The position numbers and the translations under genes were made by a program. From contig CACAPQ010000007.1 in NCBI GenBank assembly GCA_902534325.1, positions 1 through 64,000 on the forward strand: a DNA stretch of 64,000 bases, in the 5' to 3' direction. The notes below the pieces were generated by a model, which made no database searches, was not told where the DNA came from, and saw nothing but the letters and a program-made list of their open reading frames with translations. The DNA is from Paracoccaceae bacterium. Its GTDB lineage: Bacteria > Pseudomonadota > Alphaproteobacteria > Rhodobacterales > Rhodobacteraceae. Below, in pieces: positions 7,835-15,689 of the stretch (positions are counted from its first letter, which is position 1; every line of letters begins with the position of its first letter).

Positions 7835-8445
7835 GACTGAAACATTTTTTTATTATAATTTCTCTTATAAGCATTGGACATATTGCTCGAGCTGAAAATC
7901 ATAGTTCATCTCCCAAATTAGCCGAAGAATTTGAGATCGCAGTTAAGAATGTGGAGAGTAAAAACTTCCTTGAAGCTGTTAAGATTTTTGACAAGCTTGC
8001 CCAGAGCGGGCTCCCAGAAGCCCAATTTAACTTATCACTTTTATATTCTAGCGGTTTAGGCACTCCAAAAAATTACAAAAGCGCCCTCTATTGGTCTTGG
8101 CAAGCACATCTAAATGATCATCCTACCGCAATTAATCAAATTAACGAAATTTTCGACTTAATCACGGAAGCTTTAAGAGATGCCGTCGCAAACCAAATAA
8201 TTGATGAATTATTATCTGTTTCAAAAGCTGGTGATCAAACTTCTGCACTTAAGCTTGGAAAAACATATACTAATTTGCTGGTAGCGCCGGATTATCAATC
8301 TGCCTATGTTTGGCTATCGATTGCTCAAGCTTATGGTTTGGAAAATGCTAGTGAGCTGCTTAGTCAGGTTGCCGATGAACTTACCCTCGAAGAAATACTT
8401 GCCCAGCAAGAGCAAGCATCAACTATGTTCTCTGAGATAAATTAG
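7831..8445 (+). CDS. Periplasmic Sel1-repeat protein, possible motor accessory
   Basis: The 204-residue protein has a signal peptide (residues 1-21, cleavage after ARA). Sel1/TPR-like repeats follow: AVKIFDKLAQSGLPEAQFNL, LYSSGLGTPKNYKSALYWSW, and a last unit DYQSAYVWLSIAQAYG. A helix ELTLEEILAQQEQA closes it, as in many short Sel1 proteins. There are no cysteines. Vibrio MotX, which forms the T-ring holding PomB around the basal body, is also a ~210-aa periplasmic Sel1 protein. Here the sigma-54 promoter, and FlgT, FlgP and PomAB in the same cluster, make a MotX-like job conceivable. I cannot show orthology. It is coupled to the NHLP-like gene and convergent with flgN, 3 bp away. Confidence 0.75.
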   Translation: MRLKHFFIIISLISIGHIARAENHSSSPKLAEEFEIAVKNVESKNFLEAVKIFDKLAQSGLPEAQFNLSLLYSSGLGTPKNYKSALYWSWQAHLNDHPTAINQINEIFDLITEALRDAVANQIIDELLSVSKAGDQTSALKLGKTYTNLLVAPDYQSAYVWLSIAQAYGLENASELLSQVADELTLEEILAQQEQASTMFSEIN

Positions 8446-8448
8446 TGA

Positions 8449-8727
8449 TTATTTTGTAGGCGCTATGTCTTTTACAAAATCTAGTACCTTAATATCGTGA
8501 GAGCTTAGTTCGTCTATTTCTTCCAATATAACTTTTAAATCCGATATAATTTTTTTCATATCTGTAGTATTTTCGCTGTCCGAAGAATTATAAACACCAA
8601 TAAGGTCCGCAAGCTTTGCTTGGAACCTTCCCACACACTTTTTAAAGACGTCACTTTCGCGTATTGTCGTAGAATTAAGGCTATCGTTTAAGGCTTCTAG
8701 ATTTTCAATTAAAGCCTTGATATCCAT
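8449..8727 (-). CDS. flgN: Probable FlgN-type export chaperone
   Basis: This 92-residue, all-helical, charged protein has no strong signature. It is called from position: it follows flgM by 6 bp in a flgP-flgT-flgA-flgM unit, the place of flgN in many bacteria. FlgN binds the hook-filament junction proteins FlgK and FlgL before export. At 92 aa it is shorter than enteric FlgN (~140 aa). The N-terminal IKALIENLEALNDSL heptad pattern and the C-terminal helix agree with a small chaperone but do not prove it. Confidence 0.5.
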   Translation of the reverse strand: MDIKALIENLEALNDSLNSTTIRESDVFKKCVGRFQAKLADLIGVYNSSDSENTTDMKKIISDLKVILEEIDELSSHDIKVLDFVKDIAPTK

Positions 8728-8733
8728 TAAAAT

Positions 8734-9039
8734 TTATCCCTCGCCTTCCTTAATACTCTCGAATAGCTTATTCGTAATAGCATTTAAATCAATAGGATAA
8801 CGACCTTCTGAGACTTTCTGTCGAATTTCAGTTACAACCTCAATATTAACCGGAGGTTCGCTCGATAAGGACTTCACTTTTTCGCTAACAGACAAGTCCA
8901 CGCTTACAGATTGTGCTGAAGCGGTGGCTTTATCGGCCATTGAAGAGTGCGATTGATCTACTTGCGATACGCGCGACTTTCTTTGGTCGTGAACAGTGCT
9001 AGTCCCAGCGTTTGGGCTATTTCTTACTGTGTCAACCAT
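8734..9039 (-). CDS. flgM: Anti-sigma-28 factor FlgM
   Basis: The 101-residue protein binds and holds FliA until the hook is complete, then is exported. The N-terminal half is Ser/Gln-rich and disordered. The C-terminal half has the FlgM signature: VDLSVSEKVKSL, PPVNIEVVTEIRQKV and EGRYPIDLNAITNKLF. AGGAG lies 8 bp before the ATG. It follows flgA by 39 bp. Its partner FliA is encoded at 15690-16400. Confidence 0.9.
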   Translation of the reverse strand: MVDTVRNSPNAGTSTVHDQRKSRVSQVDQSHSSMADKATASAQSVSVDLSVSEKVKSLSSEPPVNIEVVTEIRQKVSEGRYPIDLNAITNKLFESIKEGEG

Positions 9040-9078
9040 TTTGAAACTCCTTTCGCAAGTATATACGACACATATTTG

Positions 9079-9798
9079 TTACATGTTAGTTATAGGGGCA
9101 ACTTTTTTTTTGCCGGTGATAATTACTTTAAACACTTTTTCCGATTTTAGGTTCTTTACAGGAATCATATCACCAACTTGGCCATTTTCCAAGGCTATTG
9201 CTGAGGTTGTGATTGTTATTGCTTTATTTGCCGCTATGACCAAAACACTATCATTTTTATCAACTGAATAAACAGTATCAAGATGTCTTGCTTTAAGAAT
9301 TGTTCCGGCAGCTATATTGCTTTTTGCTTTTCTTCCCAAAACTTCAGAAAGCTTATGGTAAGCTCCATGGATTTGACGTTCTGGACGGCCTTCAAAACCT
9401 AGATGTTCTTCAGAAATTACTTGGCCCTTAGATATATTCTTCATTAGAATTGCAACGGTTAGTATATCATTATCAGTTGCACTTCCTGATGAAAATATTT
9501 CGACTGAAGGGCTGGCTGAGCGAATAAAAGTTTCCCAATTTTCAATACTACAGCTCACTTGGACTGTGCTCCAATCATTATCATGCCTTTGACGAAAATC
9601 CAACGGAACGGAACATGGGAAAAAAGTTCGTTTGTCAGAAACCAGTAAACTGAGCTTTAGTCCTTGTTGTAAGAAATATTTAGTCGCTTGTTCTTTAATA
9701 TGCTGACCTGTAAGACGATCTGATGCTAAAGACGCAGATGAAGCCAATATATTTAGAATAAGCAGTAAAATGATATTTTTTATCCAACTCAAAATCAT
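9079..9798 (-). CDS. flgA: P-ring assembly chaperone FlgA
   Basis: The 239-residue periplasmic chaperone helps FlgI form the P-ring. It has a signal peptide (hydrophobic IILLLILNILASSASLA) and a C-terminal SAF-like domain: ILMKNISKGQVISEEHLGFE and NIAAGTILKARHLDTVYSV, followed by GQVGDMIPVKNLKSEKVFKV and a GTGKK-like end. Length is typical (~220-240 aa). Its ATG overlaps the stop of flgT by 4 bp (ATGA on the minus strand). Confidence 0.9.
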   Translation of the reverse strand: MILSWIKNIILLLILNILASSASLASDRLTGQHIKEQATKYFLQQGLKLSLLVSDKRTFFPCSVPLDFRQRHDNDWSTVQVSCSIENWETFIRSASPSVEIFSSGSATDNDILTVAILMKNISKGQVISEEHLGFEGRPERQIHGAYHKLSEVLGRKAKSNIAAGTILKARHLDTVYSVDKNDSVLVIAANKAITITTSAIALENGQVGDMIPVKNLKSEKVFKVIITGKKKVAPITNM

Positions 9799-10910
9799 GA
9801 TCCGATTACCAAGTCTACAATCTTTCCATCAATAGTAGCCATATTTTCTTGTTGAGAGACGATCTCAACTTGGGTTTCATGATCTCTAATTTCAACAATT
9901 TTCAAATAAGTTTTTTTTGCACTGTCAGACTTGATAACAAACATATCGGAATTCCCAATACCGTCTAAACGGCCGAAATCGATGAATGGTATGCCTGCCT
10001 TTGAAAAAACCCTGGGTGAAATATTTACACAATCAAGTGAGGAAATTTGTCTTTGAATACGATCGGTTAGAAGGTTAGAAAAATGTTTTTTAATTTTTTC
10101 CCAATCACCACGGGTTGTTCCAAGAAATGAGCTATTGAATAGTTTTTGATGGATAACGTAGGGTTGATGAAACTCTAACTCAGAAAAAACCTTATCTTTT
10201 CTCATAAGGGTTGTTTTAATCTTGGCTACGAGAATAATGTTTTTTTCCAACAAGTTATTTTTATTTTCCCTCTCAAAAAAGATGTGAGTTTTCACTTTGT
10301 AGATATTTTCAAGTTCGACTGGAAATTCTTTATAATCAAATAGAATGTAAGAGTTAACATCGGTTTTTTTTGTCTGTAGTTTTGAGGTAATATTGAGCTC
10401 TGCATTAAATGAGTGATTTTCTAACTCACTTAAAATCCAATTTCTCGATATACTAGCCCAAGCTGGAAAATCATTATTATTTCTTAATATTTTAAGAGAA
10501 AAATCAATGCTATTCACGCTAGCTTTTTTACATAAACTATTCCCAGGTTTGCTCTCATCTTGGCCCAGCAAGGCTTGCACGGTTACGTGGTATTTTTTAT
10601 TTTTAATAAATTCGTCAATAACGTCATATTGTAGAACTTTTACCGTCGACCGGGTTTGAATTTGATCTAAAAGGACCTTTCCATTTTCAACGATTGAAAA
10701 GCTGTTTAAATCTTGGCCAGATTCCAACACTATCTTTTGTAGTGCATTTTCGATAGCGCGTGTACGAAAAATATCTTTGTTAATTGAAGAAGTAATAAAG
10801 GCATAACCGTTTGAAGTAATTGTTTCCGCAGCAATTAAAGCCGCGGGTAATATGAGCAAGCTGATTGATCCTAATAAAGTTGCGATATATGCCTTTAGAA
10901 ACTTTTTCAT
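9795..10910 (-). CDS. flgT: FlgT-like H-ring protein
   Basis: The 371-residue exported protein has a signal peptide (1-28, cleavage near LIAAE). The N-terminal domain starts GYAFITSSI and contains RTRAIENALQKIVLESGQDL, the FlgT N-terminal pattern. The C-terminal half ends in a small beta domain (PFIDFGRLDGIGNSDMFVIK and EIRDHETQVEIV), as in FlgT. In Vibrio, FlgT builds the H-ring around the L/P rings and is needed to place MotX/MotY and the PomAB stator. It sits between flgP and flgA. FlgT is mainly a gammaproteobacterial feature, though also known in R. sphaeroides Fla1. Confidence 0.78.
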   Translation of the reverse strand: MKKFLKAYIATLLGSISLLILPAALIAAETITSNGYAFITSSINKDIFRTRAIENALQKIVLESGQDLNSFSIVENGKVLLDQIQTRSTVKVLQYDVIDEFIKNKKYHVTVQALLGQDESKPGNSLCKKASVNSIDFSLKILRNNNDFPAWASISRNWILSELENHSFNAELNITSKLQTKKTDVNSYILFDYKEFPVELENIYKVKTHIFFERENKNNLLEKNIILVAKIKTTLMRKDKVFSELEFHQPYVIHQKLFNSSFLGTTRGDWEKIKKHFSNLLTDRIQRQISSLDCVNISPRVFSKAGIPFIDFGRLDGIGNSDMFVIKSDSAKKTYLKIVEIRDHETQVEIVSQQENMATIDGKIVDLVIGS

Positions 10911-10920
10911 GAGATCAAAA

Positions 10921-11463
10921 TTAAAGTAGCCCGTTTCGATACGCTCTAATTAGTCTGTCTACGTGAGCTTGGCTTACGGCCAACTCTACTTGATATGTAT
11001 CGCTTCCAGTTGGTTCAATTTTAACTGTTCTGGCTCCTATAACCGTTCCACGAAGTGCTGCGCCCAGTTTGTCTGAGGTTAAAACAGCTTCGCCGATTGT
11101 TGTTTCGCCTTGAATATAAATTCCATGAAGTTGCTCGGTAAGATTGCGGTATGCATCTAACTTTGCGGCTCTTATTGCCATAAGCCTTCTTTGGTTTAGG
11201 CTTTTAGAAGGTTGAATGGCGATGGACGAAAAACCAACTGCCGTGACACTTGGAACATAGTATTTCGAGGTTTCTGCTACTCTCCGTTCATTCAAAAGAT
11301 CACTGGAACTTTTCAATGAGTGTCTGCTATCCAAATGGGGAGCTGGAGTTGCATCTGTTACGGTCAAAGGGTTCATAAATTGACCATTAGGAGCGCAAGC
11401 TCCTATTCCAACTGATCCAGCAGCTAATAGACTGTAAAAGGTTATTTTTTTTCTAACTGACAT
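10921..11463 (-). CDS. flgP: FlgP-like LPP20 lipoprotein
   Basis: The 180-residue outer-membrane lipoprotein has a lipoprotein signal (MSVRKKITFYSLLAAGSVGIG followed by AC, lipobox cysteine at residue 23) and an LPP20/FlgP domain: SLNQRRLMAIRAAKLDAYRN, QLHGIYIQGETTI, RGTVIGARTVKI and YQVELAVSQAHVDRLI. FlgP forms a basal disk or outer-membrane collar with FlgO/FlgT in Vibrio and Campylobacter. I set the start at the ATG 11461-11463, not one 27 codons upstream, because the lipoprotein signal starts here, AGGA precedes it, and a sigma-54 promoter (11495-11510) lies inside the longer reading. It is first gene of flgP-flgT-flgA-flgM-flgN. Confidence 0.85.
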   Translation of the reverse strand: MSVRKKITFYSLLAAGSVGIGACAPNGQFMNPLTVTDATPAPHLDSRHSLKSSSDLLNERRVAETSKYYVPSVTAVGFSSIAIQPSKSLNQRRLMAIRAAKLDAYRNLTEQLHGIYIQGETTIGEAVLTSDKLGAALRGTVIGARTVKIEPTGSDTYQVELAVSQAHVDRLIRAYRNGLL

Positions 11464-11494
11464 GTCAAAATCCTGTTTAGTATCAGGATCTATG

Positions 11495-11510
11495 AGCAAA
11501 TATTGTGCCA
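11495..11510 (-). promoter_or_regulatory. Sigma-54 promoter for flgP-flgT-flgA-flgM-flgN
   Basis: On the minus strand the site reads TGGCACAATATTTGCT, close to consensus, with 12-bp spacing. The expected transcription start is near 11484, 21 bp before the flgP ATG at 11463. Confidence 0.85.
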
Positions 11511-11595
11511 TATAAAAACTTCGATAATCCATGATGTGCCTCAATTTTAATAGTGTAAAATATTAAGGCCTTATAAAAAGGTTAGATTTTAAGCC

Positions 11596-11611
11596 TGGCA
11601 CAGATCCTGCT
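11596..11611 (+). promoter_or_regulatory. Sigma-54 promoter for flhA-flhF-flhG-fliA
   Basis: TGGCACAGATCCTGCT matches -24 TGGCAC and -12 TGC with 12-bp GG-to-GC spacing. It lies 105 bp before flhA and is divergent from the flgP promoter 86 bp away. Confidence 0.8.
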
Positions 11612-11715
11612 GTTACTTATTTACTATTTATAATTAACTGCGATTAAGAAAAAAAATATAACATAAACAATAGGTTATTTTTCAAAATTTTGACAAATAA
11701 AACTTGGAATATGAA

Positions 11716-13812
11716 ATGGAAAAAGCAAACACATTGAAATTTAAAGGCTTTGCACCCAATTTGGTGAATTCGTTTTTGCCTTTTGGAATTATAGCTCTGG
11801 TTGCTATGCTTGTTTTGCCGCTTCCCGTTGCTTTATTGGATACCTTTTTTGTTTTAAATATAACGCTATCATTGCTTATTTTAATGGTTGCCTTGCATAC
11901 TCAACGGCCGTTAGATTTTTCATCTTTTCCTAATTTGCTACTGATTGCAACTGTTCTCAGACTTGGTTTAAATGTTGCTTCAACCCGGATTGTTTTGAAA
12001 GATGGTCATACAGGGCCAGACGCTGCTGGTAAAGTTATCGAAGCCTTTGGCGAATTTATTGTGTCGGGAAACTATGCAGTTGGTATATTTGTTTTCACAA
12101 TTTTAGTCATCATAAATCTAGTGGTTATCACAAAAGGTGCTGGTCGGGTCTCAGAGGTATCTGCACGATTTACTTTGGATGCCTTGCCAGGAAAGCAAAT
12201 GGCTATTGATGCTGATCTCAACGCAGGCATATTGACACCAGAAGAAGCTAAGGAACGTAGGGCAGAGGTATCAAAAGAAGCGGATTTTTATGGTTCCATG
12301 GATGGTGCTTCCAAGTTTGTCAAAGGAGACGCCATAGCAGGCATATTAATTCTAGCAGTTAATGTTATTGGTGGTCTTATTATTGGCTTGCTTCAACACA
12401 ACCTTGCTATAGGTCAGGCGGCTGAGGCCTATATTTTATTAGCAATTGGTGATGGTCTTGTTGCACAAATCCCATCTTTACTACTTTCTATTGCCACTGC
12501 GATTATTGTTACGCGCGTTTCTTCGGCGCACAACATGTCGGAGCACATTTCAAAACAAGTCAATTTGTCTGCTGCTTGGATACCGACTTCGCTAGTGGTA
12601 TTAGCGCTTGGTCTCGTACCGGGCATGCCGAATAAACTTTTTATATTATTTGCAGCATTAGCGGCTGGTCTAGCTTTTTTATCCAAACGAAAAGAATTAA
12701 ACCTGCCCGCTTCCGAGAAAGAGGCTGATGAAGAGGATGAAGAAAACGAAAATGATTTTGATGTAAAAGCTGTTAAAGACGATGCGAAGATTTCCCTAAA
12801 TATTGGCTTTGGTTTAGTCAGTTTAGTCTCGCAGTCGGATGAAAATAGTTTGGTTCCAAGCATAACTAAATTAAGAAAGGAAACTTCTAAGAGGCTAGGC
12901 TTCGTAATCCCTGGAATAAGAATAAGAGATGATATTGATTTAGAACCGTCACAATATCAAATCAAAATTGGTGAGAAAATTGTAGCAGATGATACTGTGT
13001 TTTATGATAAAATCTTGGCTATTCCTGGGGATGACGTACAACTTGATTTAAATGGCATAAAAGTAAAAGAACCTGCTTTTGGGGTGGATGCAATCTGGAT
13101 TGAACCAGAACTGGACAAAGATGCACAATCAAAGGGTTATGTAACTATAGATCCAACTTCAGTGTTAATAACGCATGTTGGTCAAATCTTAATGAACAGT
13201 GCTGGTGAATTGCTTGGGCAAGATGAGGTTCAAGCTTTGTTAGACGAATTAGAAATATCCCAACCCAATTTAGTACAAACAGTAGTGCCAAAAATTGTAC
13301 CTCTGCATCAGTTAACGACTATACTCCAGAATTTGCTTAAAGAAGCGGTGCCTATTTCTGACTTGCATGTTGTAATTAGCGAATTATCGGCAATTAATGT
13401 ACAAAAAATGTCAAATGACGATATTTCCGAAGCTATTAGACCAAAGTTAGTACCACTTCTTATTCAACGGCTAACAAAATTTAAAGAAACACTGCCATTG
13501 CTTACTTTAGCCCCGGAATTAGAACAATTAATATTAACATCAGTGAGGCAAAATCCAGATGAGAAAATGCTTTTGTTGGATGGGGCGCTCGCAAAAAATA
13601 TATTATCTAATATAAACGAAGCATCTGAAGCATTGAGTAAAGAAAATAGAGCAGTATTTTTGATTGTTGCTCCCCAAATTAGACGACACGTGGCAAATTT
13701 TGTTCGATCACAGCTTCCAGCAATAAATGTTCTTAGCTTTACTGAATTACCAGAGAATCGTAGTGTTGAAATTGCGTATACAATTGGCGGAGAGGCTGAA
13801 GAAGATGAATAG
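11716..13812 (+). CDS. flhA: Flagellar type III export gate protein FlhA
   Basis: This 698-residue protein is the export-gate ring of the flagellar type III secretion system. The N-terminal ~330 residues carry about eight membrane segments with the FHIPEP signature region (LDFSSFPNLLLIATVLRLGLN) and the conserved cytosolic loop RFTLDALPGKQMAIDADLNA. An acidic linker (about residues 334-348) leads to the FlhA cytoplasmic domain that docks chaperone-substrate complexes (VLITHVGQILMNSAGELLGQ, LRHxVANF-like RRHVANFVR). Length is normal (~690 aa). I chose ATG 11716, preceded by TTGGAA, over an in-frame TTG at 11704. It is first in flhA-flhF-flhG-fliA-orf. Confidence 0.95.
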   Translation: MEKANTLKFKGFAPNLVNSFLPFGIIALVAMLVLPLPVALLDTFFVLNITLSLLILMVALHTQRPLDFSSFPNLLLIATVLRLGLNVASTRIVLKDGHTGPDAAGKVIEAFGEFIVSGNYAVGIFVFTILVIINLVVITKGAGRVSEVSARFTLDALPGKQMAIDADLNAGILTPEEAKERRAEVSKEADFYGSMDGASKFVKGDAIAGILILAVNVIGGLIIGLLQHNLAIGQAAEAYILLAIGDGLVAQIPSLLLSIATAIIVTRVSSAHNMSEHISKQVNLSAAWIPTSLVVLALGLVPGMPNKLFILFAALAAGLAFLSKRKELNLPASEKEADEEDEENENDFDVKAVKDDAKISLNIGFGLVSLVSQSDENSLVPSITKLRKETSKRLGFVIPGIRIRDDIDLEPSQYQIKIGEKIVADDTVFYDKILAIPGDDVQLDLNGIKVKEPAFGVDAIWIEPELDKDAQSKGYVTIDPTSVLITHVGQILMNSAGELLGQDEVQALLDELEISQPNLVQTVVPKIVPLHQLTTILQNLLKEAVPISDLHVVISELSAINVQKMSNDDISEAIRPKLVPLLIQRLTKFKETLPLLTLAPELEQLILTSVRQNPDEKMLLLDGALAKNILSNINEASEALSKENRAVFLIVAPQIRRHVANFVRSQLPAINVLSFTELPENRSVEIAYTIGGEAEEDE

Positions 13813-13833
13813 TTTACAAACGGAGGCTTATGA

Positions 13834-14895
13834 ATGGTCGAGATTACAGTAAAAGCTGTTGACAGCGCTTCCGCTATGGAAGAAATCGAAAAGCGTCTAG
13901 GGGCCGATGCAATGATTGTGTCTACCAACCGTGTAGACGGACAAATCGAAATTGTGGCAACTAATGATGACCCTTCTAAATATCATAAAACCCCCGAGCC
14001 TTTAGTACTTGATAAAAATTATAGAATTAAAGGATTTTCAGAGGTACTTAATTCCAAGTTATCTACCGATGATAAACCTTTAAACAATGAAAGTTCTGAA
14101 AATCATATTCAGATCGCAAAAAATGCTGAGAATATAAAAGGCGAGATTGATAAACTTGTTGAACTTTCAACGCTCTCGAATGGAAGTAAAGAAAATGAAA
14201 GTAATGTTTCCAAGATTTTTCAAATGTCTGGTATTAAAAAGTCTCTAATAGAAAATACAGAACATTTAGATAGTAGATCTTCAATAAAGGATGCTTCAAA
14301 AATCTTGGCAAAAGCATTTATCAACGGTAAATGTGACCACTTTGAAAGTTCCACAATATATCTTGTAACAGGTAATGATGGCGCAGGGAAAACATTGTTT
14401 ACCAAAAAATTAAAGAATTTATTTGAAACACAAATTGATGCAAAATCTTGTACTATCTTTGAACAATTCAATGGAAAAAAATCGTTAACTGAGATTAAAT
14501 CTTGGTTTTCAAAGAATAAATCTAAGATCATTGAAAAAAAGAAAATCGGTATTATTGAATTATTAAATAAAGAAAATATTGATAATTTTGTACTTAATCT
14601 ATCCAAACTAGGAAGCGATATAAAGATCAGCATCGTGAATCTAGTGCCGGTCGGGAATAGCTATGAGTATTTAATGAAAAATATGCCAAAAAAGCGAATT
14701 GAACACGAATATCTTGCACTATCAAAACTTGATTTGTGCGATTTATCCATTCTGGAAATTGCGGCATTCGTCGAACTTAATCATAAATGTATGTTTTTTT
14801 CTGGAGTGCCGGCTTCAAACGAGGGGTTATATTTCGCTAAAATTGAGCAAACTGTCGATCACATTGTTCAAACAATTGAAAATAGAATGGATTAA
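13834..14895 (+). CDS. flhF: FlhF-like polar flagellar placement GTPase, degenerate
   Basis: The 353-residue protein aligns with FlhF, the SRP-type GTPase that sets flagellar site and number with FlhG. The N-terminal basic domain fits well (ITVKAVDSASAMEEIEKRLG, ADAMIVSTNRVDGQIEIVA). The G domain keeps a P-loop GNDGAGKT (180-187). The G3 region where FlhF has DTAG reads IGIIELLNK, and the TKxD region is reduced to LSKLDL. The closing FFSGVPASNEGLYFA mirrors the FlhF C-terminal block. So the G domain looks eroded and may bind nucleotide without hydrolysing it. CGGAGG precedes the ATG at good distance. flhG follows after 3 bp. Confidence 0.8.
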   Translation: MVEITVKAVDSASAMEEIEKRLGADAMIVSTNRVDGQIEIVATNDDPSKYHKTPEPLVLDKNYRIKGFSEVLNSKLSTDDKPLNNESSENHIQIAKNAENIKGEIDKLVELSTLSNGSKENESNVSKIFQMSGIKKSLIENTEHLDSRSSIKDASKILAKAFINGKCDHFESSTIYLVTGNDGAGKTLFTKKLKNLFETQIDAKSCTIFEQFNGKKSLTEIKSWFSKNKSKIIEKKKIGIIELLNKENIDNFVLNLSKLGSDIKISIVNLVPVGNSYEYLMKNMPKKRIEHEYLALSKLDLCDLSILEIAAFVELNHKCMFFSGVPASNEGLYFAKIEQTVDHIVQTIENRMD

Positions 14896-14898
14896 ATT

Positions 14899-15681
14899 AT
14901 GGTGCGATCGATTGCTATAGCAAGCGGCAAAGGTGGAGTAGGAAAAACCTCTTTAGCGGTAAACTGCGCTATTAAATTAACTACTGATGGCAAGAGTGTT
15001 GCTCTATTAGATGCTGATTTTGGAATGGCGAATTCTCATATTTTGCTAAATCAAAAAATCGAGAATTCTGTGAATGACATTCTTGAAAATAAAACTAACA
15101 TTGAAAAAGTTATTCATGAGACGCCTACTGGTTTAAAATTAATACCTGGAGGTTCTGGAGTTTTAGAATTACTAAATTTAGATAGTCAGAAGCGATGGGA
15201 GATCATAAGATCGCTGGATGCATTAAAAAGTGATCTAGATATTTTAGTTGTTGATACACCTGCCGGAGCGTCCGATGCTAGCATAGAATTTTCGGCAGCC
15301 TGTGACGCTGTAGTTGTAGTTTTAGTTCCTGAGCCAACGAGTTTTATGGATGCTTATGCTTTCATAAAAGCCCTTTATTTGGAGAAAAAATTTGAGTCCG
15401 TTTCAATCATCGTGAATTTAGCAAATAATGAAAAAGCTGCCAAGAAAAGCTACGATAGTTTCAAAAAAATAGTTACAAAATTTCTTAACGTAGATATGAA
15501 GTTCGCAGGCTGGCTTCCGGAAAGTAAAGCTATAGCTGGCTCAGTAGTTGCAAGAAAACCGGTAGTATTGCAGAAGTCTTTGGAGCCAGTTTTGCAAAAG
15601 AATTTTGCTGAAATTGCTAATAACTTAGAAAAAATGGAGACCGTCAATTCAAGTGGAGTTAAATTTTTTAACAATAAATGA
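14899..15681 (+). CDS. flhG: FlhG/FleN MinD-like ATPase controlling flagellar number
   Basis: The 260-residue MinD/ParA-family ATPase has a deviant Walker A (GKGGVGKT, residues 10-17), switch I region LLDADFGMANSHILL, Walker B/switch II LDILVVDTPAGAS and the family's EPTSFMDAYAFIKAL block. FlhG counteracts FlhF and, in Vibrio and Pseudomonas, restrains the sigma-54 flagellar activator to keep flagella few. It lacks the N-terminal activator helix (DQAxxLR) of Vibrio FlhG and starts directly at the fold. It lies 3 bp after flhF and 8 bp before fliA. Confidence 0.92.
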   Translation: MVRSIAIASGKGGVGKTSLAVNCAIKLTTDGKSVALLDADFGMANSHILLNQKIENSVNDILENKTNIEKVIHETPTGLKLIPGGSGVLELLNLDSQKRWEIIRSLDALKSDLDILVVDTPAGASDASIEFSAACDAVVVVLVPEPTSFMDAYAFIKALYLEKKFESVSIIVNLANNEKAAKKSYDSFKKIVTKFLNVDMKFAGWLPESKAIAGSVVARKPVVLQKSLEPVLQKNFAEIANNLEKMETVNSSGVKFFNNK

Positions 15682-15689
15682 TATAGAAC

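Noticed and set aside
9040-9120. Possible sigma-28 promoter before flgM (TAAC-N15-GTCGTATA, minus strand)
   Set aside because: Only a loose match to TAAA-N15-GCCGATAA and no second example in the window for support. Not convincing alone.
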